DNA from: Chloroflexota bacterium
GTDB lineage: Bacteria > Chloroflexota > UBA11872 > VXOZ01
Direction: 5' to 3'
Length of the DNA: 64,000 nucleotides
Assembly (NCBI GenBank): GCA_958295775.1
Contig: CATQHC010000009.1
Coordinates: forward strand, 248,001-312,000
The translations under genes and the position numbers were made by a program. A model generated the notes under the pieces. The model was given only the letters and a program-made list of their open reading frames with translations. It made no database searches and was not told the DNA's origin. This document shows, piece after piece, positions 1 through 9,291 of this stretch; position 1 is the stretch's first letter, and the number at the start of each line of letters is the position of its first letter.

Positions 1-129
1 TTGCTGGGTAACGCAAGTGATTGGGCGCCGGTTCGGTCGCTTGTATCCGGGCGAGTGAGAACCGGAGAAAGAGCGCCAACCAGCGTGCAAGAGGCACATC
101 CATTAAGGAATAAACAGAAAGGCAAGCCC

Positions 130-1218
130 ATGAAGAAGCTGCAGGTTGGATTCGTCGGTCTCCGCCGCGGCGGGGGACTGGTGCGCGCTCTCGCCACACA
201 TCCCCGTGTCGAAGTAGCCGCGCTGTGCGACCTCAATGAGGACACACTTGCCACCATTGGCAAGGATTTCAGTCTGCCCGAAAACCGTCTCTACACGGCA
301 TTTGACGACTTTGTCACTAGTGCGCTGGATATCATTGTGATCGCCACACCCATTGAGTTTCATGCAGCGCAAGCCGTCGCCGCTCTGGAAAGCGGCAAGC
401 ACGTCCTCTGCGAACAGACCGTAGCCTATACGCTGGCCGAATGCGAGGCAGTCATCCGCGCGCAGGAACGCACCGGCAACGTCTACATGATGGCGGAGAA
501 TTACTGCTACTTTCATTACATCAAGGAGTGGCGCGATCTCGTGGCGCAAGGCACGCTCGGCACACTCTTCTACGCGGAAGCGGAATACGTCCACGAGATT
601 GCCGATCTGCTGCGCGACCCTGACACGGGTACGCCCAAGTGGCGTTTACCCCGGGCGCCTATCTGGTACTGCGCGCACACGCTCGGCCCAGTGCTCACAC
701 TGATGGACGACCGCATCGTGAGAGCCACCGGCGCGTCCGCCGGTCGGAACATGCATCCGGAAGAAAAGGACTTGGGCCACCTGGACATGGAAGTGGGGCT
801 GTTCCAAACCGAGAAAGGCAACGTGGTCAAAATCCTGCGCAGCCAGGTAGCGCACCGGCACCCACACTCGGTCTACTACTCACTCTACGGCACCAAAGGC
901 TTTATAGAGAACGGTAGGCACATCGAGGACCGCGCTTCCACCGGACGCTATTTCAATGTAGACACCATGTCCAAGCAGACTGGGGCGGAAGAGATTGACT
1001 GCCTTCTGGTGGATCCCAATGCCCCGCCGGAAGCTATGCACGGCGGCCACGGCACGTCCGAATATTTCATGGTGCAAGACTTCATTTCCGCCATCGACAA
1101 CCAAACGAAAGCACCCATAGACGCCGTAAGAGCAGTGGAGTTCACCGCTCCCGGCATCGTCGCCCACGACGCCGTCATGCAAGGCGGGGTCTGGCTCGAC
1201 GTGCCTCAGTATCGCTAG
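130..1218 (+). CDS. Gfo/Idh/MocA-family oxidoreductase
   Basis: Predicted cytoplasmic NAD(P)-dependent oxidoreductase of 362 residues, probably acting on a sugar or cyclitol; the substrate cannot be read from sequence. An N-terminal Rossmann fold is visible (GLRRGGG loop near residues 10-16, second strand ending ALCDL) followed by the usual C-terminal sheet domain. Most relatives have Glu-Lys-Pro after the central strands; here the site reads C-E-Q-T (residues 94-97), so the conserved lysine is Gln. The start chosen is the ATG with AAAGG a few bases upstream. The frame stays open to base 1 with a TTG, but that extension has no ribosome site. A sulfatase follows about 430 bases downstream, which suggests carbohydrate breakdown. 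Family is sure, reaction is not. Confidence 0.85.
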   Translation: MKKLQVGFVGLRRGGGLVRALATHPRVEVAALCDLNEDTLATIGKDFSLPENRLYTAFDDFVTSALDIIVIATPIEFHAAQAVAALESGKHVLCEQTVAYTLAECEAVIRAQERTGNVYMMAENYCYFHYIKEWRDLVAQGTLGTLFYAEAEYVHEIADLLRDPDTGTPKWRLPRAPIWYCAHTLGPVLTLMDDRIVRATGASAGRNMHPEEKDLGHLDMEVGLFQTEKGNVVKILRSQVAHRHPHSVYYSLYGTKGFIENGRHIEDRASTGRYFNVDTMSKQTGAEEIDCLLVDPNAPPEAMHGGHGTSEYFMVQDFISAIDNQTKAPIDAVRAVEFTAPGIVAHDAVMQGGVWLDVPQYR

Positions 1219-1651
1219 CAGGTTGCCGGAGGCCATGCTGATTCAAGCTGCATCACCCCGCTATTTAATGTGTAGCGAAACAGGGACCCATCAGAATCGA
1301 GAATTGAACAGACCGGTGGCGAACTGGCATCGAAATGTAGAGCGGGGGCTTGTCCCCCGCTCTACACTAGTGGAAGCGCTCCATCAGCAAGAGCAAACCT
1401 TTGTCCCCGTTGCTCTCAATCTTCCTGTTGTGCGCGAAACAAGCCATTTGCCACAACGCCGGTAGCGTACGTTTGCGGCCTGCGCACACGCGATTCCCAG
1501 GAATCCAGCGAATCCATCCACTACGTAAGCTGCAGGAGATTTGTCACCAACCTGCACCTACGCAAGACAGCTCTCTATCTTGCGGAGTGCTATACTGATT
1601 AGCCAAGTCAGCGGATTGCTGCACCGAATGCACCGGACTGAGGTCTCTCCC
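1219..1651. other. Non-coding gap with one palindromic repeat
   Basis: No convincing gene. It holds one copy of the GC-rich hairpin repeat at 1337-1365. A TATACT hexamer at 1591-1596 could be a -10 element for the sulfatase, but no matching -35 is visible. Confidence 0.6.
1337..1365. repeat. Palindromic repeat family A, copy 1
   Basis: Inverted repeat with core GCGGGGGCTTGTCCCCCGC, here extended to a longer stem by flanking GTAGA and TCTAC. Near-identical cores occur at 3126-3150, 59065-59088 and 60612-60635, always between genes. It could fold as a hairpin in RNA, but no U-tract follows, so it is listed as a dispersed repeat and not a terminator. Confidence 0.85.
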
Positions 1652-3067
1652 ATGGCAAACGCAGAACGCCCCAACATCCTCCACATCATGGTCGACCAGA
1701 TGCGCTTCGACGTACTGGGCGTGAATGGGAGTCCGATCTGCCGCACGCCTACGCTGGATCGCTTAGCGCAAGAGGGCGTGAACTACACTGAGGCCTATAC
1801 CCCGGCGGGAATCTGCTCGCCGGCGCGCGCCTCCATGGTCACCGGTCGCTACTCCCACAACCACGGTATCTATAACAACTGCCACATGGATGACTCAATT
1901 CTCGTAGAGCTGCCGCCGGAGGAAGTGACCTACAGCGAATTGCTGAACGAAGCCGGCTACCGGCTCGGGCACGTCGGCAAGTGGCACATTGGCCGCGAGC
2001 ACGGGCCCACGACGCGCGGGTTTCAAGACGTGGGGGCGCAAGACATCGCCGACTATCGGCGAAAGCTCGGCCTGCCCCTGCGCCCGCCAACCCCTCCAGA
2101 CGGGGTCTACGCCTCGTATCCCAACGAACAGTTTCTCATCTCAGGTACGGAGCAGTTACCGGAGGAGGGAAACCTGATGTACTACTTCGCGGAAGAAGGC
2201 ATGCGCCTGCTCCGAGAGTATGAAGACCAACAACCCTTCTACCTGCGCGTGGACTTCAACGGCCCACATCACCCCTACGTAGTCCCTGAACCGTGGGCAT
2301 CCCTCTATGACCCACAGCATATTCCGCCGTGGCCGAACTGCCATGATACGCTTGAAAATAAGCCGCAGGTGCACACGCGGCACAAGTACCATCGCGGCGT
2401 GCAGGACTTCACGTGGGAAGACTGGCAACCGGCGGTCGCCAAGTATTTCGGCTACGTCAGCTTTCTCGATTCGCTCTTTGCCAAGCTAATCCAAACACTA
2501 GACGACCTCGGCATCCGGGATGAGACTTTCGTCATCTTCAATACTGATCACGGCGATTTCACCGGTAGCCACGGCCAGTTCAACAAAGGCCCGCTACTTT
2601 ACCAAGAGGTCTACCACATCCCCATGGTCATGCGCTGGCCGGGACAGATTCCTGCCGGCGCCACCACCGCGCAGTTCGTCAGCCTCATCGACATGATGCC
2701 CACCATACTGCGGGCCACAGACCTTCCTATTCCGGAGAATATCGATGGTAGAGCACTTCAGCCGTTGTGGCGCGATCCCCAACACGCAGCGTGGCGCGAC
2801 ACGATAGGGTGCGAATTCCACGGCGACGAATGCGGTCTTTTCTCGTCGCGCCTGATTCGTTATCAGCACTATAAGTTCGTGTATAATCCGCATGCCATAG
2901 ACGAACTCTACGACTTGGAACGCGACCCCCATGAGTTGGTGAATCGCTTTGATGACCCAGCGTACCAAGACATTCGGCGCGACTTGCAACGCCGCCTGTT
3001 GGTCTGGATGAATGAAACTACCGACCCGTGGCGGCACTGGGCGGCAAAGTGGCTGCCGCTTGCCTAA
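1652..3067 (+). CDS. Sulfatase (formylglycine-dependent, alkaline-phosphatase superfamily)
   Basis: Predicted sulfuric ester hydrolase of 471 residues. The formylglycine signature C-S-P-A-R lies at residues 55-59, inside AGICSPARASMVTGR; this Cys is the one converted to formylglycine in the family. An N-terminal metal-binding Asp follows PNILHIMVDQ, and NTDHGDF and the HVGKWHIG segment match other active-site blocks. No signal peptide is seen from the ATG at 1652. The open frame continues further upstream, but the extension carries no sulfatase sequence. Substrate is unknown; sulfated sugars are plausible given the neighbouring oxidoreductase, binding protein and second sulfatase. No formylglycine-generating enzyme is in the window. 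Confidence 0.93.
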   Translation: MANAERPNILHIMVDQMRFDVLGVNGSPICRTPTLDRLAQEGVNYTEAYTPAGICSPARASMVTGRYSHNHGIYNNCHMDDSILVELPPEEVTYSELLNEAGYRLGHVGKWHIGREHGPTTRGFQDVGAQDIADYRRKLGLPLRPPTPPDGVYASYPNEQFLISGTEQLPEEGNLMYYFAEEGMRLLREYEDQQPFYLRVDFNGPHHPYVVPEPWASLYDPQHIPPWPNCHDTLENKPQVHTRHKYHRGVQDFTWEDWQPAVAKYFGYVSFLDSLFAKLIQTLDDLGIRDETFVIFNTDHGDFTGSHGQFNKGPLLYQEVYHIPMVMRWPGQIPAGATTAQFVSLIDMMPTILRATDLPIPENIDGRALQPLWRDPQHAAWRDTIGCEFHGDECGLFSSRLIRYQHYKFVYNPHAIDELYDLERDPHELVNRFDDPAYQDIRRDLQRRLLVWMNETTDPWRHWAAKWLPLA

Positions 3068-3125
3068 CGTCTCCCAGTCTCTGGCAGTATTCGGCAAGCG
3101 AGGATCGGAGCGGCAGCCTCTCCAC

Positions 3126-3150
3126 GTAGCGCGGGGGCTTGTCCCCCGCT
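3126..3150. repeat. Palindromic repeat family A, copy 2
   Basis: GTAGC followed by the GCGGGGGCTTGTCCCCCGC core, 60 bases after the sulfatase stop. Same core as at 1337, 59065 and 60612. Confidence 0.85.
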
Positions 3151-3339
3151 TGAGACCACATGTGAGTGGACTGTTCCGGCTGGTATGCTAGTTGTGCTTG
3201 GGAATTGAACTGAAACACGGCCCGGTTTCATTGGTACGTTCTGGTGCTCGAGACAAGCCGCCCAGGAGCCAGAAAGCGGCAAACCCACGGCAAATGATTG
3301 GAAGCTATCTCATAAATAGATTCGCTATGCCACTTTGTG

Positions 3340-3419
3340 CTTCGACAAGGTCTTCGGGAAGTCCACTCAGCACGAACGGACTGTTACCTTTTCCGTTCGC
3401 CCTGAGCCTGTCGAAGGGC
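3340..3419. repeat. Family B repeat, inverted pair
   Basis: A left arm beginning CTTCGACAAGG and ending CACGAACGG (3340-3379) faces a right arm CCGTTCG...TGTCGAAGGGC (3393-3419). This CTTCGACAGGCTCAG / CGAACGG element recurs at 14986, 16345, 29550 and 49726. Its translation would create a false N-terminus for the next gene. Confidence 0.8.
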
Positions 3420-3448
3420 AAATTTGCACAGAGCGAGGTTTCTTTCAG

Positions 3449-4828
3449 ATGAGTTCTATTCGCACCGAATACATGCGAATCACCGTCTCTCAGATGCAAG
3501 CCGTCCTCGACAGCTTGGATCGCATTGCTTTGCACACCGACGTCCTGGATAGCGCAATTGGGCGCAGCTTTTGTGCCATGCTGGGCCAAGCGTCATCGGA
3601 CAATTCGCCATCCCAATTCGTGTCTGCGGTAGCACGTTTAACCGGACTCCTTGCCGAGCACGCCGAACTGCATGCTACGGAATCGTCTGGCGACATTTGG
3701 CAAGACTATCTTCTCTCGCGCCTCTTGGTGGCCGAAAACGCCTTCACGCGCAAGGCCGAATGCGCCGGTCCTAACGGTTTGAGCCCCGCGCTCATCACTC
3801 TGGTTGAACAAGACCTCGCCATTCTCCAGCGGCTCTTTATTCTCAATGCCGCCACCTTGAGAGACTTTGCCGCCGAGCAAGGCTGGGATGAAGCACTACC
3901 CTACCTGGCATGGGAGGACTTTCGTTCGCCCGAACCATCCGGAAGTCAGACACCCCAATCAGAGACACGAGTGGCGCTCTCTGCAATGCAAGACTGGCGA
4001 GAAGCTGTCCCCCTGCTTGCTTCACACTACCGCCGGCATGGTACCGGCCACTTCGCCCGCTACCGCGCCTTTCGCTGGGTGCGTTCGATGCATGGAGGCA
4101 GCTTGCAGGGCGTGCCGCACCCAGACCCCATTCGCCTGGAGGAACTCATCGGCGACGACCGCCAGCGCGGTCTTCTTATGCAAAACACTGAGCACTTGCT
4201 CGCGGGGTACCGGGCCAACAATGTCTTGCTGATCGGCGACCGCGGCACCGGGAAGTCCTCTTCCATCAAGGCGCTGCTGCACCGCTACGGTGACCGTGGA
4301 CTCCGCCTCATTGAAGTTGCCAAGGAACATCTCAATGACTTTCCCAACATCCTGGTGGAACTTCAGGCGCGGCCGCAGTCCTTTGTTGTCTTCGTCGACG
4401 ACCTATCCTTCGAACCCCATGAGACTGACTACAAAGCCTTGAAAGCCATCCTGGAAGGCAGCATAGCCGCCCAACCCGGCAACGTCGTCATCTATGCCAC
4501 GTCCAACCGCAGTCACCTCATCCGTGAGGACTTTTCCGATCGCGCGGGCATGCTTGAAGGTGAAGTTCATCCCAAAGAGACGCTGCAAGAGACCTTTTCA
4601 CTTAGCGACCGGTTCGGCATCCGCATCTCCTTCGTTACGCCCACCCAAGCGCAGTACCTCACGATCGTCTCCGCCCTTGCCGCGCAACGAAGTCTGGCAA
4701 TTGACGCGGCAGCCCTCCGCGCGCGCGCAATCACCTGGGCCCAGCAGCAGAACGGCTTCTCCGGTCGCACTGCGCGCCAGTTCGTAGACTTCCTGGAAGG
4801 CGACTTAAGCAGCGGCGAATCCCCATAG
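3449..4828 (+). CDS. DUF815-family P-loop ATPase
   Basis: 459 residues. The C-terminal half is an AAA-type ATPase of the DUF815 group: Walker A GDRGTGKSS at residues 263-271, Walker B around FVVFVDDLSF near 313-322, and YATSNRSHL as a sensor-like segment. The N-terminal 200 residues are alpha-helical-looking and not assigned. Biological role of the family is not established. The ATG at 3449 has GCGAGG upstream. The longer frame starting at 3335 is rejected because its first 38 codons mostly translate the family B repeat. It stands alone between a sulfatase and an ABC binding protein, with no obvious operon partner. Confidence 0.85.
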   Translation: MSSIRTEYMRITVSQMQAVLDSLDRIALHTDVLDSAIGRSFCAMLGQASSDNSPSQFVSAVARLTGLLAEHAELHATESSGDIWQDYLLSRLLVAENAFTRKAECAGPNGLSPALITLVEQDLAILQRLFILNAATLRDFAAEQGWDEALPYLAWEDFRSPEPSGSQTPQSETRVALSAMQDWREAVPLLASHYRRHGTGHFARYRAFRWVRSMHGGSLQGVPHPDPIRLEELIGDDRQRGLLMQNTEHLLAGYRANNVLLIGDRGTGKSSSIKALLHRYGDRGLRLIEVAKEHLNDFPNILVELQARPQSFVVFVDDLSFEPHETDYKALKAILEGSIAAQPGNVVIYATSNRSHLIREDFSDRAGMLEGEVHPKETLQETFSLSDRFGIRISFVTPTQAQYLTIVSALAAQRSLAIDAAALRARAITWAQQQNGFSGRTARQFVDFLEGDLSSGESP

Positions 4829-4924
4829 CCGCTTCCTTCACTTTGATGGCAGTGGCGCCTTGACCGGCTGGGTACTCCATCTAGACCTGACCCGCTCCCC
4901 CACAAAGTTCTTACATTTCTGTTA

Positions 4925-4954
4925 TTGACAAGAATTTGGCTGTAAGACTATACT
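4925..4954 (+). promoter_or_regulatory. Sigma70-type promoter for the solute-binding protein
   Basis: TTGACA at 4925-4930 and TATACT at 4949-4954, with an 18-base spacer, about 80 bases before the start codon of the binding protein. Transcription would begin near 4961. Seen directly; activity is inferred. Confidence 0.7.
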
Positions 4955-5036
4955 GCCCACACCAGTGATGTGAGTGAATTCACAACTCGATCGCTGTAAA
5001 GAGTCCAAGGCTGAAGTGCTACCAGGAGGTAGAGCG

Positions 5037-6434
5037 ATGGCGGACTTACATGTTACGCGACGACGTCTCATGGGTGCCGGCGCCACGATTGGAATTGCCG
5101 GTCTCCTCGCTGCCTGCGGGCAGGCGCAGATGACCGGAGGCGAGGCAGCGCCTGCGGAAGAAGAATCCACCGAGGCCGCGCAGCCTGAGACCATGGAAGT
5201 TGTGAATCTCGTGTACTTGTCACCGGAAAGCTCGGCGCGGCAAGAGAAGGAAATCGCCATCTTCGACGATTTCAACGCGCAGAATTCCGACATTCAAGTT
5301 GAGGTCGTCGGTCAGGCCGGTGGCTGGGGTGGCACCTATGAGAAGGTAATGGTGTCGCACGCCGGCGGTATTCCGATTGATTTCGTGCACAACGGCTGGC
5401 TGATCTGGGACCGCATGTGGCAAGCCGGCGCTATCGTCGACCAGACCGAGTTCTTCAAGGCCGATAAGCTCGTGCCGGAAGAGCTGTTCATCGAGTCATC
5501 CTTGTTCGAATGGGTATTCGATGGAGTCATGGGCGGCATGCCCATCAGCACGTCTGCCGATGCGATGGCGTACAACAAGGATATGTTCGCCGAGGCCGGT
5601 CTCGAGGAACCGCCGGTTGACGTGAATGCCAAATGGTGGAACATGGAGACGTTCCTCGATTACGCGCAGAAGTTGACCAACAGCCCGGAGCAATTCGGCT
5701 TTGGCGGCAGCTTGGGCGGCGGTAATGCCGCGGGCGAGACCACAGGCACGTACTTCGGCCAGGGCCCATGGGACGACGCCACTCGGAAGGCATTTATCGA
5801 CTCACCCGGCATCATCCAGGGTCTCGAATTCTGGCGCGACGTGACAGAGGTCAAGTACCACGTGCAGCCCAATCCTGACGAAAGCGATGCCCTGCGCGGC
5901 GGCCAGCGCATGAATGTGTTCGTGACCGGCAAAATCGGCATGCAGGTCTCGTACATCAATCAGGACACGAATTTCAACTGGGCAGTTGCCACCCTGCCCT
6001 ATGATGGTGAAGGCCCAAGCATGTCGGCGCGCATCTCGAACCACGGCTTGCAGATGGGCAATGCGGAAACTCAGGATGCCGTGTGGACCGTATTCCGCTG
6101 GTTTATGTCACCTGAGAATGCCGGCAGATTCCCACGGACGGCGGGACACGTGGTCTCACCGTTCCAGGATCCGGCTTATTCTGAGGTCTCCCAGGCCGAG
6201 TTCCGCAACCAGCTTGGCATTGATCCAAAGGCGTTTGTCCTGCAAGCGCAGCATACGCAACCCCACGGCTGGGGGCTGTACAAGTATAGTGCGTGGGAAG
6301 AGGTCACCGCCCTGGCGCGACCCCGCTATCGCCAGGAGTACCAGCTTGGTCAGCTTGACACACGCGAGTATGCGACCTGGTTCCAAGAAGTCATTACTAC
6401 CATCATGGACGACTACTTCGCGAACAGAGGCTAG
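5037..6434 (+). CDS. ABC transporter solute-binding lipoprotein (sugar type)
   Basis: 465 residues. The N-terminus has TRRRLMGAGATIG followed by a hydrophobic stretch and lipobox LAAC, so the protein is probably exported (the Arg-Arg suggests Tat) and lipid-anchored outside the membrane. An acidic Ala/Glu-rich linker follows, then a family 1-type extracellular binding domain, as in carbohydrate ABC uptake. The start has a strong AGGAGGT site 7 bases upstream and lies behind a consensus promoter. No permease or ATPase gene adjoins it, so partners must be elsewhere. The flanking sulfatases and isomerase make a saccharide ligand likely, but the ligand cannot be read from sequence. Confidence 0.88.
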   Translation: MADLHVTRRRLMGAGATIGIAGLLAACGQAQMTGGEAAPAEEESTEAAQPETMEVVNLVYLSPESSARQEKEIAIFDDFNAQNSDIQVEVVGQAGGWGGTYEKVMVSHAGGIPIDFVHNGWLIWDRMWQAGAIVDQTEFFKADKLVPEELFIESSLFEWVFDGVMGGMPISTSADAMAYNKDMFAEAGLEEPPVDVNAKWWNMETFLDYAQKLTNSPEQFGFGGSLGGGNAAGETTGTYFGQGPWDDATRKAFIDSPGIIQGLEFWRDVTEVKYHVQPNPDESDALRGGQRMNVFVTGKIGMQVSYINQDTNFNWAVATLPYDGEGPSMSARISNHGLQMGNAETQDAVWTVFRWFMSPENAGRFPRTAGHVVSPFQDPAYSEVSQAEFRNQLGIDPKAFVLQAQHTQPHGWGLYKYSAWEEVTALARPRYRQEYQLGQLDTREYATWFQEVITTIMDDYFANRG

Positions 6435-6470
6435 CGGGGCGGAGCGCAGTTTGCGCAGTGAGGAATGTGC

Positions 6471-6498
6471 AGCGGGGTCGGATTCTTCCGACCCCGCT
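6471..6498 (+). terminator. Hairpin after the binding-protein gene (terminator-like or repeat)
   Basis: Perfect 12-base-pair inverted repeat: AGCGGGGTCGGA, loop TTCT, TCCGACCCCGCT, 36 bases past the stop codon. The following bases (ACCGTTTC) are only weakly T-rich, so it could instead be another dispersed palindrome. Confidence 0.5.
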
Positions 6499-6678
6499 AC
6501 CGTTTCACTGGGATTCTCCAACTCACGGTTCCTCATGACTGCCTGGCGCGGCGCGCATGCAAAATCGCAAAGCTAAATCCTATAAAGTAAGATTAGCCGT
6601 GTATGTATGCGCATCTCTGTTACGCTGTGTAGAAGAATTGTACTGCTGCGCCGTGTAGATAAGGGGGCTCAATAGCAA

Positions 6679-8163
6679 ATGTCCGCTACCAAGCCCAACA
6701 TTTTGCTCATTACTACGGATCAGCAGCGATTTGACACCGTCGGCGACGCTAAGCCACGCTTTCTGCGCACGCCACACATCGACCTTTTGGGCTATCAGGG
6801 CGTGCAGTTCACGCGCGCGTACGCCGACTGTCCGCTCTGTGTGCCGGCGCGCATGGGCATCATGACCGGCACGCAGGTCTTTACACACGGCGTGGCCAAT
6901 AACGAACAGACCTCCAACATGATAGGGAGGGATGGAACCCTGCCAACGTACTTGCGCGCATGCGGCTATCAGACCGCCGCAATCGGCAAGATGCACTTTG
7001 GCCCCCAACGGGTGCGGCACGGGTTTGAAGAGATGATTCTGCCGGATGACTACTATCGCGCAATGCGCCATTCGGGCAACGACCTGCAACCAATGCACCA
7101 CGGCCTCGGCCAGAATGAACTCTACCCCACCCTCGCTACCGTGCCGGAGAGTCTTACCCTGACCTCTTGGATCGCCGAGCAGTGTGTGGAGTACATTCTC
7201 GTGCGCCGCGATCCAACTCTGCCGTTCTTCCTTTGGTGCTCATTTGCGAAGCCGCATCCGCCGCTCGATGCGCCTGAGCCGTACTACTCCATGTATCAGG
7301 ACTCGCCTATTCCAGCGCCGGCCGTGGGGGCATGGCGTGAGAGTGAGGATTGTCCGATTTCGTTCCAGCGCCAGGCGCAGCGCCGTGCGTTCGACTCTAT
7401 TCCAGACGAAGCAATTCATGCCGCGCGGGCCGTCTACTACGGTCTCATCACTCAAATAGACAATGTGATAGGCCGCCTGATCAGCGCCTTGGAAGACTGT
7501 GGGCTTTTCAACGACACATTCATCATGTTTGCATCCGATCACGGCGAAATGCTGGGCGACCATCGCAATGGCGCCAAAACCTTCTTCTACGAACCGGCCG
7601 CCCGCGTGCCGTTCATCCTGCGCATGCCGCAAAACTGGGACGACCGCCGCCATGGCACGACGGTGGCCGCTCCCATCACGCACGCGGACATCCTGCCAAC
7701 GCTGGTCGGGGTGGCGGGCGGCGAGCCGCCACGCGACGGCGACGGCCAGGATCTGGTGGCGCTGGCTCGGGGCGAACTCGAGCAACCCCGCCGCTACTTG
7801 GAAGGGTTGAGCGGCCCCCGCTGGCCGCAGGCGGAGCGCATCCCGTGTGTGTATTTGGCAATTACCGACGGGGGATGGAAGTACATTTGGTATCCCGAGG
7901 GTCCGACCGAGCACTTATTCAATCTGACAGAAGACCCTTCAGAATTGCACAATTTGGCTCATGAAACACGCCACACGGCCAAGAAACAAGAGCTGCGCGA
8001 TGAGCTGATTGCGCGGCACCGAGCACGGGACTCGGTCTTCCTGGAAGAAGGTAGACTGCCAGTCAGAGAATCTCAGGGCGATACCACCGCCGACCGTCGC
8101 AATACGGCCGCCAACCACGCGGGCTTTCGCACGGAGTACAGTGACGCCGACGTGAGGCACTGA
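6679..8163 (+). CDS. Sulfatase (second, formylglycine-dependent)
   Basis: 494 residues. Formylglycine signature C-V-P-A-R at residues 54-58, within DCPLCVPARMGIMTG; the N-terminal ITTDQQRFDT and the later FASDHGEMLGDH supply the metal-binding and active-site blocks. Differs clearly from the sulfatase at 1652 and is not a recent duplicate. No signal peptide is visible, so cytoplasmic action is possible. Likely removes sulfate from a sugar or other ester; substrate unknown. A purine-rich GGGGG lies upstream of the ATG. It is followed by a sugar isomerase-like gene in the same direction, about 190 bases away. Confidence 0.93.
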   Translation: MSATKPNILLITTDQQRFDTVGDAKPRFLRTPHIDLLGYQGVQFTRAYADCPLCVPARMGIMTGTQVFTHGVANNEQTSNMIGRDGTLPTYLRACGYQTAAIGKMHFGPQRVRHGFEEMILPDDYYRAMRHSGNDLQPMHHGLGQNELYPTLATVPESLTLTSWIAEQCVEYILVRRDPTLPFFLWCSFAKPHPPLDAPEPYYSMYQDSPIPAPAVGAWRESEDCPISFQRQAQRRAFDSIPDEAIHAARAVYYGLITQIDNVIGRLISALEDCGLFNDTFIMFASDHGEMLGDHRNGAKTFFYEPAARVPFILRMPQNWDDRRHGTTVAAPITHADILPTLVGVAGGEPPRDGDGQDLVALARGELEQPRRYLEGLSGPRWPQAERIPCVYLAITDGGWKYIWYPEGPTEHLFNLTEDPSELHNLAHETRHTAKKQELRDELIARHRARDSVFLEEGRLPVRESQGDTTADRRNTAANHAGFRTEYSDADVRH

Positions 8164-8354
8164 ACAAGCCAGCACGCGCAACGCCATGTGGTTACAATAG
8201 TGCTAGGCCCGCCGCAGCGGGAGAATCACTCAGCTTGCGGTCACTTGGCACTAGTCTGCGGTTGCCCAACTGGAGCAGACGGCCAAGATTGGCTCATACT
8301 CGCCCAGACGATGAACAGAAATGACGAACGTAGTGGAATGAAAAGGAGCAGATG

Positions 8355-9191
8355 ATGCCGAGCAACCTTCTTGAAGTCTTTACCAATTGTTACGGCCGGT
8401 ACGGGGTGCGGGCTGCGATTGACCTGGCGCCACAGGCGGGCATCACTCATTTAGAACTCGCCATGAAACAGCACGGCGGCGTACTGGAAATTCCCGAAGA
8501 CGTCGTCGCCAGCGAGAAGCTGGGTGATGAAGGCATAAAGAAGCTAAAGGAAGAGCTTGACGCGAACGGGCTGACAGTGATCAGCGCGAATGGGTCGGAC
8601 AACCTCATGGACCCTGATGGCTTTGCGCGCATCGCCGAACGCATGCGCCTCGCCGCAGGCATCGGCGCCAAGTACTTTGTCGGCCTAGGCGGCGAACCGG
8701 CGGAAGAAGACCGGAGCGATTTCTTCGACAAAATGGGAGCCATTGGCGACGTTGCGGCCTCACACGGTCTTACCATTGCGCTTGAGACTCACCCCGGCAT
8801 CACCCAAAACGCGAATGCCATTTTGGCAACCATGCAGGCCTTGCAGCACGATGCTATCCGCATTAATTTCGATACGGGCAACATCCTCTTCTACAACGAA
8901 GGCGCCGATGTCTACGCTCAGCTTGAACAGGTCATGGATTACGTGGTGCACATGCACCTAAAGGACAGTCGCGGCGGCTACCGAGACTGGTATTTCACCG
9001 CCATGGGCGACGGCGGCGCCGTTGACTTTGCCCGCATCGGCGAAATTACCAACAATGCTGGCTTCTTCGGCCCGTACAGTTTGGAAATCGAGGGCATTAG
9101 AGACGAGCCGGAACCAACACTGGAACAGCGCCAAGAGCGCGTGGTCCGCAGCGTAGAACACCTGCGTTCCGTCGGATTCCTCTCCGATTGA
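8355..9191 (+). CDS. Sugar phosphate isomerase/epimerase-like TIM-barrel protein
   Basis: 278 residues of the xylose-isomerase-like AP-endonuclease-2 superfamily. Metal-ligand positions are visible as ALETHPG, INFDTGN, HMHLKDSRG and the final SLEIEG. These enzymes isomerise or epimerise keto-sugars in the cytoplasm, but exact reactions vary widely. Two adjacent ATG codons (8352, 8355) follow AAAGGAG; the second has the better spacing. Context with sulfatases and Gfo/Idh/MocA proteins suggests sugar or cyclitol breakdown. Family is confident, substrate unknown. Confidence 0.85.
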   Translation: MPSNLLEVFTNCYGRYGVRAAIDLAPQAGITHLELAMKQHGGVLEIPEDVVASEKLGDEGIKKLKEELDANGLTVISANGSDNLMDPDGFARIAERMRLAAGIGAKYFVGLGGEPAEEDRSDFFDKMGAIGDVAASHGLTIALETHPGITQNANAILATMQALQHDAIRINFDTGNILFYNEGADVYAQLEQVMDYVVHMHLKDSRGGYRDWYFTAMGDGGAVDFARIGEITNNAGFFGPYSLEIEGIRDEPEPTLEQRQERVVRSVEHLRSVGFLSD

Positions 9192-9291
9192 GGGCCAGAA
9201 ATGCCATAGCTGTGTGTTAGGAATCGTGGGAGTTTCTAGAGTCGGACCCCAAGAGCGGCGGTTTAGGAATCTAGCGCAACATGTAGCTAAT

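Larger units (their letters stand above)
3068..3448. other. Non-coding gap with two repeat types
   Basis: No gene supported. It holds a copy of palindromic family A (3126-3150) and an inverted pair of family B repeats (3340-3419) that ends just before the DUF815 gene. Confidence 0.6.

Noticed and set aside
1-129. Longer N-terminus of the first oxidoreductase
   Set aside because: A TTG start at the window edge and no family sequence before the ATG at 130.
1337-1365. Rho-independent terminator
   Set aside because: Strong hairpin but no U-tract, and the same sequence recurs elsewhere as a repeat.
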